NCBI GenBank assembly: GCA_963831235.1
Contig: CAWHPS010000042.1
Span: forward strand, 1-64,000
DNA from: CAWHPS01 sp963831235
GTDB taxonomy: Bacteria; Fibrobacterota; OXYB2-FULL-49-7; JAEUSG01
DNA length: 64,000 bases
Direction of reading: 5' to 3'
In this document: positions 38,719 to 47,626 of the stretch, piece after piece
How the letters are laid out: each line of letters starts with the position of its first letter
How positions within the stretch are numbered: the first letter of the stretch is position 1
Notes under the pieces: generated by a model
What the model was told of the DNA's origin: nothing
The model's input: the letters and a program-made list of their open reading frames with translations, nothing else
The model's database searches: none
Made by a program: the position numbers and the translations under genes

Positions 38719-40431
38719 CCCATGATCCTGCCAGAGACTGAAGACATCTTCGCTTACAATCGAGGTGGAAGACTGTTTATTAATACTGTACCAACTGCCG
38801 CTCTGGGCTTGATTCTTAAGGGTTACAGGCGCTTGACCTGAAAAGACATACCCCACGCTGTCGTGAAATACCCATTTTGGGTTAATTCTCGCATGTAAAC
38901 CCTGTGACACAACATTTCCATTGCCGTTATCGTAACCCGCCCAAACATCGCCGAAAAGCCGGCACTGGTTTATCGAAGTGGCCACAGTGTCCGCACCTGT
39001 ACGGTTTATCCCGGCGCCGAGGGCTACTATCTCATCATCAAAACAAAACCAGGCCTTGCGCCCGGAAACCCCGCCCCAGTTTAAATCAAAACCAGAAACC
39101 CCATACCTGCCATCGGAAGCGCAGCCCGCAAAATCAGTGGTGCCGGTGGTTTTGCTTTCAGAAATATCGGGAATGGAGGGGACGGAAATGCAGCGAGGAC
39201 AAGTAACTCCTGGAAGACGCGTCCAGTCCCAAACAGCGCCTATGCCGCCATATTCATTGCCATTTGGCATCAACTCAAACACGCCGAAAGAAAGATAATA
39301 ACCTTTTATGTTCTCGCTATTTATGGCTTCTGTGCCGAAAATGCGGTTGGAACACATCTTTATCGAGGCGTGGTAATTCTTACGTTTATGTACATGAAAT
39401 TCCGCGGTGCTGAAATATTTATCGCCTGTAATTGCCGAATCGTCAATTCCGTCAAGACTTGCCACAAACGAACGCATCTCCTCGCTGCGGCTGGTCGGCA
39501 GCTTCAACAATAAACCCGTACCAACCCCGAAGGAATTCCAAGAAGGTCCGCCGCGGCTTATTTCCCGCCCTGTAGCCGCAAAATCCCAGGTGTTTCGCCG
39601 CACCATCCATCGGTCGGCGTCAAGGGTAAGTCCTGTTAATCTGTCAGTCTGGGCCTCATCAAAAGCAAACAAGAGGTTCCGTGTCATTACCGCCCAAAAG
39701 GTGATGTCGGCCATAAAACCACGACCGTATCCTCCATTGTAAAATAAGCCGTGCTGAAAAAAGGTGAACTCTGATGTAAGACCATCACCATCATAATTTG
39801 TCAACTCGTTTTTTATAGCATTTAAACCAAGATTTATATCACTTTCGGATTTGCGTAAACATCCCCTCCAGATATCATTCTGGGACTCCCAAACCAAATT
39901 CTGGCCCTCAGCATAAGCCCCCGAATTAAATAGGAATTCAGCTCCTCTCCTTACCCTCGCGGTATCGAGGTACGGTTCCATCATGAGCAGCAATGGGCCC
40001 AGTGCCAGTTGCTGACCGATATCATTATACCACCAATTGTCGCTGGAGATGGCGGCGTCATTATTATACCAGTAGTCCAATCCTGCAACTATGCCCCTTG
40101 ACATGGCGGTGTCATGATAGCTGGGATAGTCGGTGCGGTTGAATGCAAGCGCCATCTGCAGGAGGCGTTGTACATGTGTCAACGGGGTCCAGGGGGCGCT
40201 GCCATGGTCAAAATAATTAATATCAGGCCAGCATCCGTCCGCCTGCAGCGAGGAAAGGTAGGCAACCGCGCTGTCCGCGTTCATCAAACCCCAGGTGGTG
40301 TTTCCCGCTTTATAGGATGCCACAAGTCTGGCTTTAAGGGTATCAATGTCATCTGCAAAAGAGGCCAGGGCTAAGACCATGATGATGAAGGAACAAAAGA
40401 CACCCAGCCGATTGATTTGTTTTGAGCGCAT
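38719..40431 (-). pseudogene. PL8-type lyase E, 5' part
   Basis: 571 codons from the ATG at 40431 (AGGAGG box six bases upstream; the upstream in-frame TTG at 40437 is less likely) to the codon before the intron-like element. It has a signal peptide and the PL8 alpha barrel with FTFFQHGLFYNGGYGRGF (catalytic His and Tyr region), NTWDFAATGREISRGG, and the start of the beta-sandwich (TRLPGVTCPRCIS, DVFSLWQDHG). After splicing out both insertions the whole gene encodes 803 residues. If the intron still spliced, only the insertion sequence would block expression. Read without splicing, the frame continues for 25 codons into the element and stops at 38644. Confidence 0.85.
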
Positions 40432-40609
40432 AGGCAACCTCCTGTATAACTATAATAATCCGTTTGTAAAAGTTTTGTAAAAGTATGATACAGCGAAAGT
40501 AAGCTGCTTTCTTAGTTGTAAATATATACTAAAGACACACTAAATCAAATATATACGAATAAGATAATATGGTCAATAGTAATATTTACAATGCGTTTAA
40601 TAAAAGAAT

Positions 40610-41417
40610 ATGCTATTTTATTCACCCCAAATGGATATAAATAACTTTACCCTGAATAGCATAAAGAATATTTCACACGCTGCTTTCTTTAATATTGTTC
40701 GCAACAGGAGCCATTGGGGTCCGCGTGTAATTGATGATTTCGAATTCATTTATATTGTAAAGGGCAAGGGATATTATAAAAATTCCGATTCACAGCTTCT
40801 CACAGTTAATCAGGACGAAATCCTGCTTATTCCGCCCAACATAGTACATATTTTTGAATGCCACACTTACGAAGCCTCAACAATAAGTGTTATTCATTTC
40901 ACCATTAAAACACGTGACGAATTGAAGGAACCTCTTGTTTTCCAGTGCAAAGAGGATCCGGAGATTCTTAATCTGTTCTTGAAATGCGTTGATGAGTTCG
41001 AGGGAAAGCGAGCTGCATTATCAAAGTATGGTGGAACAAATTGTGAATGAAATCTGGATCAGGCTATACAGGATTCCAGGAAAAAACAGCGCGCGCCGTG
41101 AACCCCTTAAAGTTACCCATGCAAAAGATTATATCAAAAACCATTATACAACGCCTGTCAGCCGTCGCGATATTGCGCGTCACATCGATGTCACACCAGA
41201 GCACCTGAATTTCCTGTTCAAGAAATTCTGTTCAACCACGCCCATGGATTTCCTGGCAGACGTCCGTATCAGGGAAGCAAAAAAGCTGTTACAGAACGCA
41301 AACCTGAACATATCTCAGGTCTCTTTCCGGGTGGGTTATATTGATCCTCTCTATTTTTCCAAAGTCTTCAAGAAAAAAACCGGTATGACTCCGCGCTCTT
41401 TTGCAAACAAGATATAA
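40610..41417 (+). pseudogene. AraC-family transcriptional regulator, frameshifted
   Basis: Two overlapping frames make one protein of about 269 residues. The first (40610-41050) encodes the cupin-type sensing half (FEFIYIVKGKGYYKNSDSQL, LIPPNIVHIFECH). The second (40989-41417) encodes the linker and the two helix-turn-helix motifs of AraC/XylS (SRRDIARHIDVTPEHLNFLF, SQVSFRVGYIDPLYFSKVFK, KKTGMTPRSFANKI). The frames change around 41006-41012 (AAAGCGAG) by one missing base. It diverges from the polysaccharide locus across a 178-base gap, so it probably controlled the locus by sensing a sugar. Separate halves cannot activate normally. Confidence 0.85.
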
Positions 41418-41486
41418 TTAATCCTTTTTGTAAACTTATCCGAGGTGACCTGATACAGTCCACAGATAAGATGTATATTTAAAAGA

Positions 41487-42485
41487 TCAAGCCACTGGGC
41501 AAATTGAATCAATTGCTTCCAATTCCTCATGGCTAAAAACAAGATTTTCAAGCGCCTTTACATTATCTTCAATCTGAGAAACCCTGCTTGCACCCACAAG
41601 CACAGATGTTATCACCTGTGTCCTCAATATCCAGGCAACTGCCATTTCAGCCAGTGTTTGCCCGCGTTTTAGGGCTATCTGGTTTAATAAGTTTACCTTT
41701 GCCATGATTTCTGGTGTAATTCTCTCCTTTTTAAGAAAGCCATGAGGTTTTGAGGCGCGTGATCCCTTTGGAATTCCTTTAAGATATCTGTTTGATAAAA
41801 GCCCCTGTGCAAGCGGAGAAAATACAATGCAGCCCACTTGTTCCTGTTCAAGAACATTCAGTAAACCTGTTTCAATGCTTCTATTCAGGATGGAATATGA
41901 GGGTTGCTGTATTAAACATGGCGTTCCCAAAGACCTCAATATGCCAAAAGCTTTTCCTGCTTCAACAGCATTATACCCGGATGAAATCCCAACATACAAA
42001 GCCTTGCCCTGTTTAACTATGGTATCAAGGGCCGCCATTGTTTCCTCAAGGGGCGTATTGGGATCAAACCTGTGCGAATAAAATATGTCAACATAATCAA
42101 GCCCCATTCTCTTCAAGCTCTGGTCAACGCTTGCAATCAGGTTTTTTCTACTGCCCCATTCACCATAAGGACCGGGCCACATTCTATATCCTGCTTTGCT
42201 GGAAATGATCATTTCATCGCGATAGGACTTCATGTTCTTTTTAAAGATACGCCCAAAATTTAATTCAGCAGTTCCTGGAGGAGGCCCGTAATTATTCGCC
42301 AAATCAAAATGGGTAATTCCAAGATCAAATGCCCTTAAGATCATTTTTTCAGCATTCTTTATATCATCAACCCCGCCGAAGTTATGCCATAAGCCAAGCG
42401 ATATGGCAGGTAGAAGCAAACCGCTGTTTCCACACCTGCGATACAACATTTTGTCATATCTTCTTTCATGAGCTTTGTATGGCAT
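41487..42485 (-). CDS. yghZ: Aldo/keto reductase of the YghZ (L-glyceraldehyde 3-phosphate reductase) type
   Basis: 332 residues from the ATG at 42485, chosen because MPYKAHERRYDKMLYRRCGN and LPAISLGLWHNFG match the start of E. coli YghZ; a TTG 36 bases upstream is less likely. It has the AKR catalytic set: FDLANNYG (Asp, Tyr), SSKAGYRMW (Lys), and YVDIFYSHRFD (His). The NADPH-binding tail reads VLVGASRVSQIEDNVKAL. YghZ reduces L-glyceraldehyde 3-phosphate and other aldehydes. It follows thiD2 by 20 bases on the same strand, and converges with the broken AraC gene. Confidence 0.88.
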   Translation of the reverse strand: MPYKAHERRYDKMLYRRCGNSGLLLPAISLGLWHNFGGVDDIKNAEKMILRAFDLGITHFDLANNYGPPPGTAELNFGRIFKKNMKSYRDEMIISSKAGYRMWPGPYGEWGSRKNLIASVDQSLKRMGLDYVDIFYSHRFDPNTPLEETMAALDTIVKQGKALYVGISSGYNAVEAGKAFGILRSLGTPCLIQQPSYSILNRSIETGLLNVLEQEQVGCIVFSPLAQGLLSNRYLKGIPKGSRASKPHGFLKKERITPEIMAKVNLLNQIALKRGQTLAEMAVAWILRTQVITSVLVGASRVSQIEDNVKALENLVFSHEELEAIDSICPVA

Positions 42486-42505
42486 TATTCCCTCGATTAT
42501 TTGAA

Positions 42506-42913
42506 TTATCTCTTTACCCAATTCTTTTCCATTGTATAAAGCTTAAAACGAAGTTCTTTTGCCTTGATTGAAGCCTCGGGACACACAATTTTCGAAAACT
42601 CCTCAAGAACACGCGCGGCTTCCTCGCACCTTTTAAAATTGGCCGTAAGAATGTCATTTAGGCATGAGCGATGCATTTCCGTCTTGGTCACTCCATCTCT
42701 CCCTACATCCGATTCGCTGTCACGGGCTGATAAAAGTTCCTTCTCAGAAAAAAGCAAATAGCATTTTGCCACATCATGCCTGAGCGACTTAAGCTTGGCC
42801 GAAGAACCGGCTTTATTTCTACCAAGCCGCTCCGACTCTTCAAGCACGCGGATACCTTCCCTAAGACGATTGAAATTAGCGTCGATAATTCTGAGAATCT
42901 TTTTTTGTTCCAT
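42506..42913 (-). CDS. thiD2: ThiD2-type hydroxymethylpyrimidine-phosphate kinase
   Basis: 135 residues matching the ThiD2 domain (PF17792): RIIDANFNRLREGIRVLEES at the start, SLRHDVAKCYLLFSEKELLS, RDSESDVGRDG, then ANFKRCEEAARVLEEFSK and LRFKLYTMEKNW at the end. In other bacteria this domain is often fused to ThiE; here it is free-standing. ThiD2 has been shown to phosphorylate HMP-phosphate in thiamin synthesis without acting on toxic analogues. The ATG overlaps the gcvT stop (TAATG), so translation is coupled. Confidence 0.85.
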   Translation of the reverse strand: MEQKKILRIIDANFNRLREGIRVLEESERLGRNKAGSSAKLKSLRHDVAKCYLLFSEKELLSARDSESDVGRDGVTKTEMHRSCLNDILTANFKRCEEAARVLEEFSKIVCPEASIKAKELRFKLYTMEKNWVKR

Positions 42914-43980
42914 TATATGAATTTACGTTTAACCACCTTTGACAACAAACGCTTGCCGCGAACATCAATCTCAACAAGATTTCCACGCGCAGCATTTTCA
43001 GCTTCAACCATTGCAAGCGCAATACCCTTGCCCAAAATGGGCGAATGGCCGCCTGATGTAACCTGACCTATTCTTGTGTCCCCTAAATAAACACCGCACT
43101 CAGCACGGGGAATTCCTTTGTCTTCAGCAACAAGCCCTATAAGCTTGCGTTTCAGCCCTGTTTTGAGTGATTCAACAAGAGCCTGCTTTCCTATGAAATC
43201 ATCTTTTTTATCAAGCTTTACTATCCAGCCAAGCCCTGCCTCAAGAACATTTGTGTCCATGTTTATCTCGTGTCCATAGAGCGTATAACCCATTTCAAGG
43301 CGCAATGTATCGCGGGCTCCAAGCCCAATAGGCTTGACGTTGTTTGCAAGGAGGTAATCCCATATTGCCGAAGCTCCATTGTTTTCAACAACTATTTCGC
43401 ATCCATCCTCGCCTGTATAACCGGTTCTCGCAACAATTGCCTTTTGCCCGGCTATCATAATATTTTCGGCAACCGTAAACGGTTTCATTGGACTAAATAG
43501 TCCTCCAGTGGCATTATCCATTATTCCGGCAGCCTTTGGCCCCTGCAGGGCAAGTATTGAAAGCTCAGAACTGCGGTCAATAAGAGAACAACCTTCTGAA
43601 TTATGCTCCTTAAGCCAGATAAAATCCTTTTCAATATTGGAGGCGTTTACAATAAGCATATAAGATCCCGGCTTGAGACAATAAAGAATCAAATCGTCAA
43701 TTGCCCCGCCTTTATCATTGCAAAGGAGTGTATAGACCGCATCTCCTGTCTTAACATTCGACATATCAAGAGTGAGCATCTTTTGTAGAAAGTTATCAAC
43801 ACCTGGGCCATTAAGGAATAAATTCCCCATATGCGAAACATCAAAAACACCCGCATTCTTTCGTACAGAAAGGTGCTCATCAACAATACCGGAATATTGT
43901 ATCGGCATGTCATAACCTGCAAATTCGGCCATTTTGGCTTTAAGCATTATGTGCTTATCATGAAGTATGGTGGTTTTCAT
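42913..43980 (-). CDS. gcvT: Glycine cleavage system aminomethyltransferase (T protein)
   Basis: 355 residues, normal length. It has FAGYDMPIQYSGIVDEHLSV then GVFDVSHMGN at the start, RTGYTGEDGCEI in the folate-binding domain, GLGARDTLRLEMGYTLYGHE, and IGQVTSGGHSPILGKGIALA at the end. It transfers the methylene group from the lipoyl arm of the H protein to tetrahydrofolate and releases ammonia. The other glycine-cleavage genes are not in this window. It overlaps thiD2 by one base; both are one-carbon or vitamin metabolism. A 139-base gap to the divergent gene at 44120 holds the promoters. Confidence 0.95.
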   Translation of the reverse strand: MKTTILHDKHIMLKAKMAEFAGYDMPIQYSGIVDEHLSVRKNAGVFDVSHMGNLFLNGPGVDNFLQKMLTLDMSNVKTGDAVYTLLCNDKGGAIDDLILYCLKPGSYMLIVNASNIEKDFIWLKEHNSEGCSLIDRSSELSILALQGPKAAGIMDNATGGLFSPMKPFTVAENIMIAGQKAIVARTGYTGEDGCEIVVENNGASAIWDYLLANNVKPIGLGARDTLRLEMGYTLYGHEINMDTNVLEAGLGWIVKLDKKDDFIGKQALVESLKTGLKRKLIGLVAEDKGIPRAECGVYLGDTRIGQVTSGGHSPILGKGIALAMVEAENAARGNLVEIDVRGKRLLSKVVKRKFI

Positions 43981-44119
43981 TTCTTACCTCTACAATTAAA
44001 ATTACCATTCAAAAAATATAAATGAAAATAACTTATTCATTGCCAGGTAAGAAATCGCTTTAAAAAATCCGTTCTAACCATTTGACTCATTATACAACAG
44101 CAAATTATATATCATTAAT

Positions 44120-45295
44120 ATGAAGGCCATTAAATCACACAATAAATCCAGTGCCAAAGCCCCAGAAAAAACCTTGGATATTTCCGGAGCATTGGAAATT
44201 CAACAACGACTGCTGCCAAAAAAACTTCCAGACACCGAAGATTTTTCTTTCTCCATTCGTTATACGGAAAATAATCTTACTCCTGGAATGGGCTATAACA
44301 CTATCAGGCTTGATGATGATGAAGTCGCGTTTTATGCATTTAACATCTTCGGTTCCCCTTTGGGAGCTGCCTATTTTTCCGCCATGTCACACATGGCCTT
44401 TTCCCATCACCTTATGCCAGATAAGCCGCCTTCAGCAACACTTCGGGACATCAATACCTCTCTTGTAAAGCACCTTCGATCCCTTGAATATTTAACCGCA
44501 TTCCTTGGGATACTTGATTTGCGCTGCAATGTGCTAAAATATTGCAATGCGCATTATGGCCCAGCCTGCCGTTTAAATAAAAGAACAGGGGAATTGGAAC
44601 CTTTGAACACAGGTGGTGGTTTTATCGGGGTCATGCATGATTTTGATTTTAAGGAAGGGCATGTGCAGCTTTGCACAGGAGATGTTGTAACTTTGCTATT
44701 ATCCACTAACACTCCCGATAAAATCGCAGGTTTTCCGATTATTGAAAAACTTGTTAAAGCACATGAAGCAAACACAAAAAACATCAAACATGTTGACTCC
44801 ATCGCATCCACCCATGCACTTTTATCTTTTGAGGTCCGCCTTCCACCAAGAAAGGCCTTATACCTAAAAACATGTGGTATGGATGAAAGCGCAAACTTAC
44901 ATATAAAAACCCTTCATGATTTTGATGAAATGAAAGAACACATACGCTATCTTTTATCAGAAGCTGATAAAATAGGCTACCCACTAAGGTTCCAGAAAAA
45001 TTTCAGGCTAGTGCTTCTGGAATTAATTACCAATGCAATAATTCACGGCAACAAATACAATCGCGAAAAAAAGTGCGTGGTACTTACAGACATGTCCCCG
45101 CAAAAGATAGACCTCGGGGTGATAGACGAGGGTGAAGGGTACGATATTAAAACCGTTCCGGATCCTTTACATCCTGAGAACATAAACAAGCCGCACGGCC
45201 GGGGATTATTCATAATAAAACATTATGTCGATGATTTCAGACTCCAGGGCAACGGCAACAGCACAGTTGTGACATTCAATAGAACAAAAGAATAG
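44120..45295 (+). CDS. SpoIIE-like phosphatase (probably inactive) fused to GHKL ATPase
   Basis: 391 residues. Residues about 20-240 follow the PP2C/SpoIIE fold of RsbU-type phosphatases (LEIQQRLLPKKLPDTEDFSF; AAYFSAMSHMAFSHHLM; NAHYGPACRLNKRTGELEPL). The metal-binding Asp residues are missing, though: the usual DVSGHG-like motif is FNIFGSPLG, and the late DG motif reads GDVVTLLLSTNTP. Residues about 270-390 form an RsbW/SpoIIAB-type ATPase with LLELITNAIIHGNKY (N box), IDEGEGYD, and HGRGLFIIKH (G boxes). The pair suggests partner switching: phosphorylating, binding or sensing an anti-sigma antagonist. It stands alone with a strong terminator after it. Confidence 0.8.
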   Translation: MKAIKSHNKSSAKAPEKTLDISGALEIQQRLLPKKLPDTEDFSFSIRYTENNLTPGMGYNTIRLDDDEVAFYAFNIFGSPLGAAYFSAMSHMAFSHHLMPDKPPSATLRDINTSLVKHLRSLEYLTAFLGILDLRCNVLKYCNAHYGPACRLNKRTGELEPLNTGGGFIGVMHDFDFKEGHVQLCTGDVVTLLLSTNTPDKIAGFPIIEKLVKAHEANTKNIKHVDSIASTHALLSFEVRLPPRKALYLKTCGMDESANLHIKTLHDFDEMKEHIRYLLSEADKIGYPLRFQKNFRLVLLELITNAIIHGNKYNREKKCVVLTDMSPQKIDLGVIDEGEGYDIKTVPDPLHPENINKPHGRGLFIIKHYVDDFRLQGNGNSTVVTFNRTKE

Positions 45296-45311
45296 CCCAC
45301 TTAAAAATAAA

Positions 45312-45346
45312 TCGCCCCAGCCTCGTGTGGTACAAGGCGGGGGCGA
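45312..45346 (+). terminator. Terminator between convergent genes
   Basis: Stem TCGCCCC (45312-45318) with GGGGCGA (45340-45346), extended inside by CCT and AGG pairs. It lies 16 bases after the stop of the phosphatase/ATPase gene and can serve the convergent minus-strand gene. The 3' tail (CTAAAT) is only weakly T-rich. Confidence 0.7.
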
Positions 45347-45372
45347 CTAAATCCATTGTTTTCAGCAGAAAA

Positions 45373-45477
45373 TCAGCTGCGGTATCTTAATCTTTTTTTA
45401 TGTCTGTTTTTCCTGCGGCGTTTCTTAAGTTTGTGCCTGTTGATTTTATGCTTCTTTCTCTTCTTTCCGCAAGGCAT
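45373..45477 (-). CDS. AURKAIP1/COX24-domain small basic protein, ribosome-associated
   Basis: 34 residues, MPCGKKRKKHKINRHKLKKR followed by RRKNRHKKRLRYRS; almost all Lys and Arg. It fits the AURKAIP1/COX24 domain (PF08213), found as a tiny protein in several FCB-group bacteria and homologous to mitoribosomal mS38; the mycobacterial counterpart bS22 sits on the small ribosomal subunit. AAAGGAA six bases before the ATG is a good ribosome binding site. The gene is easily missed because of its length. A role as a small-subunit ribosomal protein is likely but inferred. Confidence 0.8.
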   Translation of the reverse strand: MPCGKKRKKHKINRHKLKKRRRKNRHKKRLRYRS

Positions 45478-45554
45478 AGAATTTCCTTTCTTTGGGTTAT
45501 CTGCTTGTTAATATAAATTATAAATTAATTTTATTTCAATCTTTTTAAGCCATT

Positions 45555-46133
45555 TCACCTGAAAAACAATTTTGATACTCCTGTAAAGGATTTACAGAAA
45601 CACCTCTGGTTTTTATAATCAAAGAATTTACGTTTGTAATGCGTTACCTTCACCCAGTCAAGATTGTTCGGAGAAACAGCCTTGAAGTGGCCGTAAACCG
45701 CCAGCACAACATCTTCTTTTGTGCACCAAATAAAGCAGTGCCCCTCTTTGGTTTTGTCTTGATATTTCCAATACGACATATTTGCCTTACCGTATGTTTT
45801 AACAAGCTTGGCAATAACATTCTTCTTGAATCCCTTCTCCCCTGTTTCAAAAGTTCGGTAATCGAGTTCAACTGCTACAAGCCCATTCTTGAAAAAAGAA
45901 TATATCTTTTTTTCAATATTTTCAGAGGTTATCTTTTCAACGGCAAATTTAAGTGTGTCAGGGCCGAATATATTTACACCTTCAAAATAACATGGGGTCA
46001 TTTTTTTAACATGAGGAAAAGCCTTTTTTACAACACTGCTGGAAGAATTCCATCTAAGGTTTTCATATCCTGAGGCGGAATATACAGGCAATATGGATAT
46101 TAAAACAATAAAACAGAATACTTTTCTTATCAT
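45555..46133 (-). CDS. Hypothetical secreted protein
   Basis: 192 residues with a signal peptide (MIRKVFCFIVLISILPVYSA, then SGYENLRWNSS). The mature part opens with the pattern ENLRWNSSSSVVKKAFPHVK, similar to small periplasmic proteins in which a W-x-S segment begins an alpha/beta repeat, and it holds charged strands (DTLKFAVEKITSENIEKKIY, GLVAVELDYRTFETGEKGFK). No family is recognised. It ends in a basic, cysteine-containing tail (FFDYKNQRCFCKSF). It follows the NtrC-type regulator by 112 bases on the same strand. Confidence 0.5.
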   Translation of the reverse strand: MIRKVFCFIVLISILPVYSASGYENLRWNSSSSVVKKAFPHVKKMTPCYFEGVNIFGPDTLKFAVEKITSENIEKKIYSFFKNGLVAVELDYRTFETGEKGFKKNVIAKLVKTYGKANMSYWKYQDKTKEGHCFIWCTKEDVVLAVYGHFKAVSPNNLDWVKVTHYKRKFFDYKNQRCFCKSFTGVSKLFFR

Positions 46134-46245
46134 TATTTAATAATTTAACCGTTTAGAGGCTGGCGTTTCGGGGAATAAATATAAGTCCTGAGCAATTAAT
46201 TTAGCAAAACCAAAACAAAAGGCAAACCGGCAAGTTGAATAATAA

Positions 46246-47616
46246 TTAAATCTGAATACCGTGTTCTTTAATCTTGCGCCAGAGCGTGGTCCTTGAAAGC
46301 CCGAGTTGCTTGGCTGCAAGTGACTGATTGTTGTTTAGCTTCGTAAGCATGCGTTTTATATGACGTTTCTCGAGTTCCTGTAGGCTTAGTAAATCCTCTT
46401 CAACTTTGTCGGAAGGTGATGATATCATAGGCCGGTCCTGCATAATATTTGGCGGAAGGTCATCCGGCTTTATTACACCATCTTCCGAAAGTATGACAGC
46501 CCGTTCAATTATGTTTTCCAGCTCACGGATATTTCCGGGATAATCATAGTTCTGTAAAAGGGCCATTGAATTTTGATCAAGGACAGGCGGCTTTTTATCC
46601 TGTGCTGTAGCGTATTTGATTATAAAAAACGCGGCGAGCCTTGCGATGTTTTCTTTACGCTCCCTTAGCGCCGGCAGCGTAATATGAATCACATTAAGTC
46701 TGTAGAACAGATCCTCTCTGAAATTCCCGGCCTCAATTTCCTTTACAAGCTCTTTGTTTGTTGCAGCCATTATCCGCACATCAACAATTCTTTCTTCATT
46801 GCCGCCAACCATGCGGACAGTATAATCCTGAAGAAAACGAAGCAATTTTACCTGGGCTTGTGGCAAAAGTTCCGCAACCTCGTCAAGAAATAACGTACCC
46901 TGGTTAGCTTCTTCTATAAGGCCCTTCTTCTGATACACAGCGCCGGTAAAAGCCCCTTTGGCGTGACCAAATAATTCGCTCTCAATAAGGTTTTCCGGTA
47001 TTGCGCCGCAGTTGACTGCTATAAAGGGCCCATCAGCCCTTTTGCTTTTCATGTGGATATATCGTGCAAAGACCTCCTTGCCAGTGCCGCTTTCTCCGCT
47101 GACAAGTATCGTACTGTCCGTCTTTGCCACCTTGTCTGCCATGGCAATTGCACGCGCCATTTTTTCGTTGCCACCAACTAGATCGTGCATCAGACGCGTC
47201 TGTGACTCAAGATACTTGAGTTCCTTTTCCTGCCGCAGGGATACTTTTTCTATGACAAGCTTAAGATCCTCCATGCGCAGCGGTTTTACAAGATAGAGAT
47301 ACGCTCCATGCCTTATTGCGCGTGTTGCAATTTCAATATCCTTAAGGTCTGTAAGAACGACTATTTCGCATCCGACAATATTGACCTTGATATAACTTAT
47401 AAGGTCTATTTCCTTATCACAGGGGCGGCTTATATCAAGCACCACGATTCTTATCTTTTCCCTTGAAAGAATCTTCATTGACCGTGCTGCATCTTCAGCC
47501 TCTATGACCTCAAACCCAGGAGAGCTCAAGTAATGGCTCTCTTCATGGATTTTAGGATCACAATGGATGAAAAGAATCTTCTTTGGCCCGCCTTCGGGAT
47601 TGGTTGATTTATCCAT
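46246..47616 (-). CDS. NtrC-family sigma54 response regulator
   Basis: 456 residues in three domains. The receiver (about 10-130) has the acidic pocket FIHCDPK, phospho-acceptor Asp in IVVLDISRP, and Lys in YLVKPL. The AAA+ sigma54-interaction domain (about 145-375) has Walker A GESGTGKEVFARY, the sigma54-contact loop GAFTGA, Walker B GTLFLDEVAEL, and arginine fingers. The Fis-type helix-turn-helix reads NNNQSLAAKQLGLSRTTLWR. It activates sigma54 promoters after phosphorylation. No histidine kinase is nearby. It follows dnaJ by 10 bases on the same strand, so it is probably the last gene of the heat-shock operon. Confidence 0.93.
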   Translation of the reverse strand: MDKSTNPEGGPKKILFIHCDPKIHEESHYLSSPGFEVIEAEDAARSMKILSREKIRIVVLDISRPCDKEIDLISYIKVNIVGCEIVVLTDLKDIEIATRAIRHGAYLYLVKPLRMEDLKLVIEKVSLRQEKELKYLESQTRLMHDLVGGNEKMARAIAMADKVAKTDSTILVSGESGTGKEVFARYIHMKSKRADGPFIAVNCGAIPENLIESELFGHAKGAFTGAVYQKKGLIEEANQGTLFLDEVAELLPQAQVKLLRFLQDYTVRMVGGNEERIVDVRIMAATNKELVKEIEAGNFREDLFYRLNVIHITLPALRERKENIARLAAFFIIKYATAQDKKPPVLDQNSMALLQNYDYPGNIRELENIIERAVILSEDGVIKPDDLPPNIMQDRPMISSPSDKVEEDLLSLQELEKRHIKRMLTKLNNNQSLAAKQLGLSRTTLWRKIKEHGIQI

Positions 47617-47626
47617 AACTCACATT

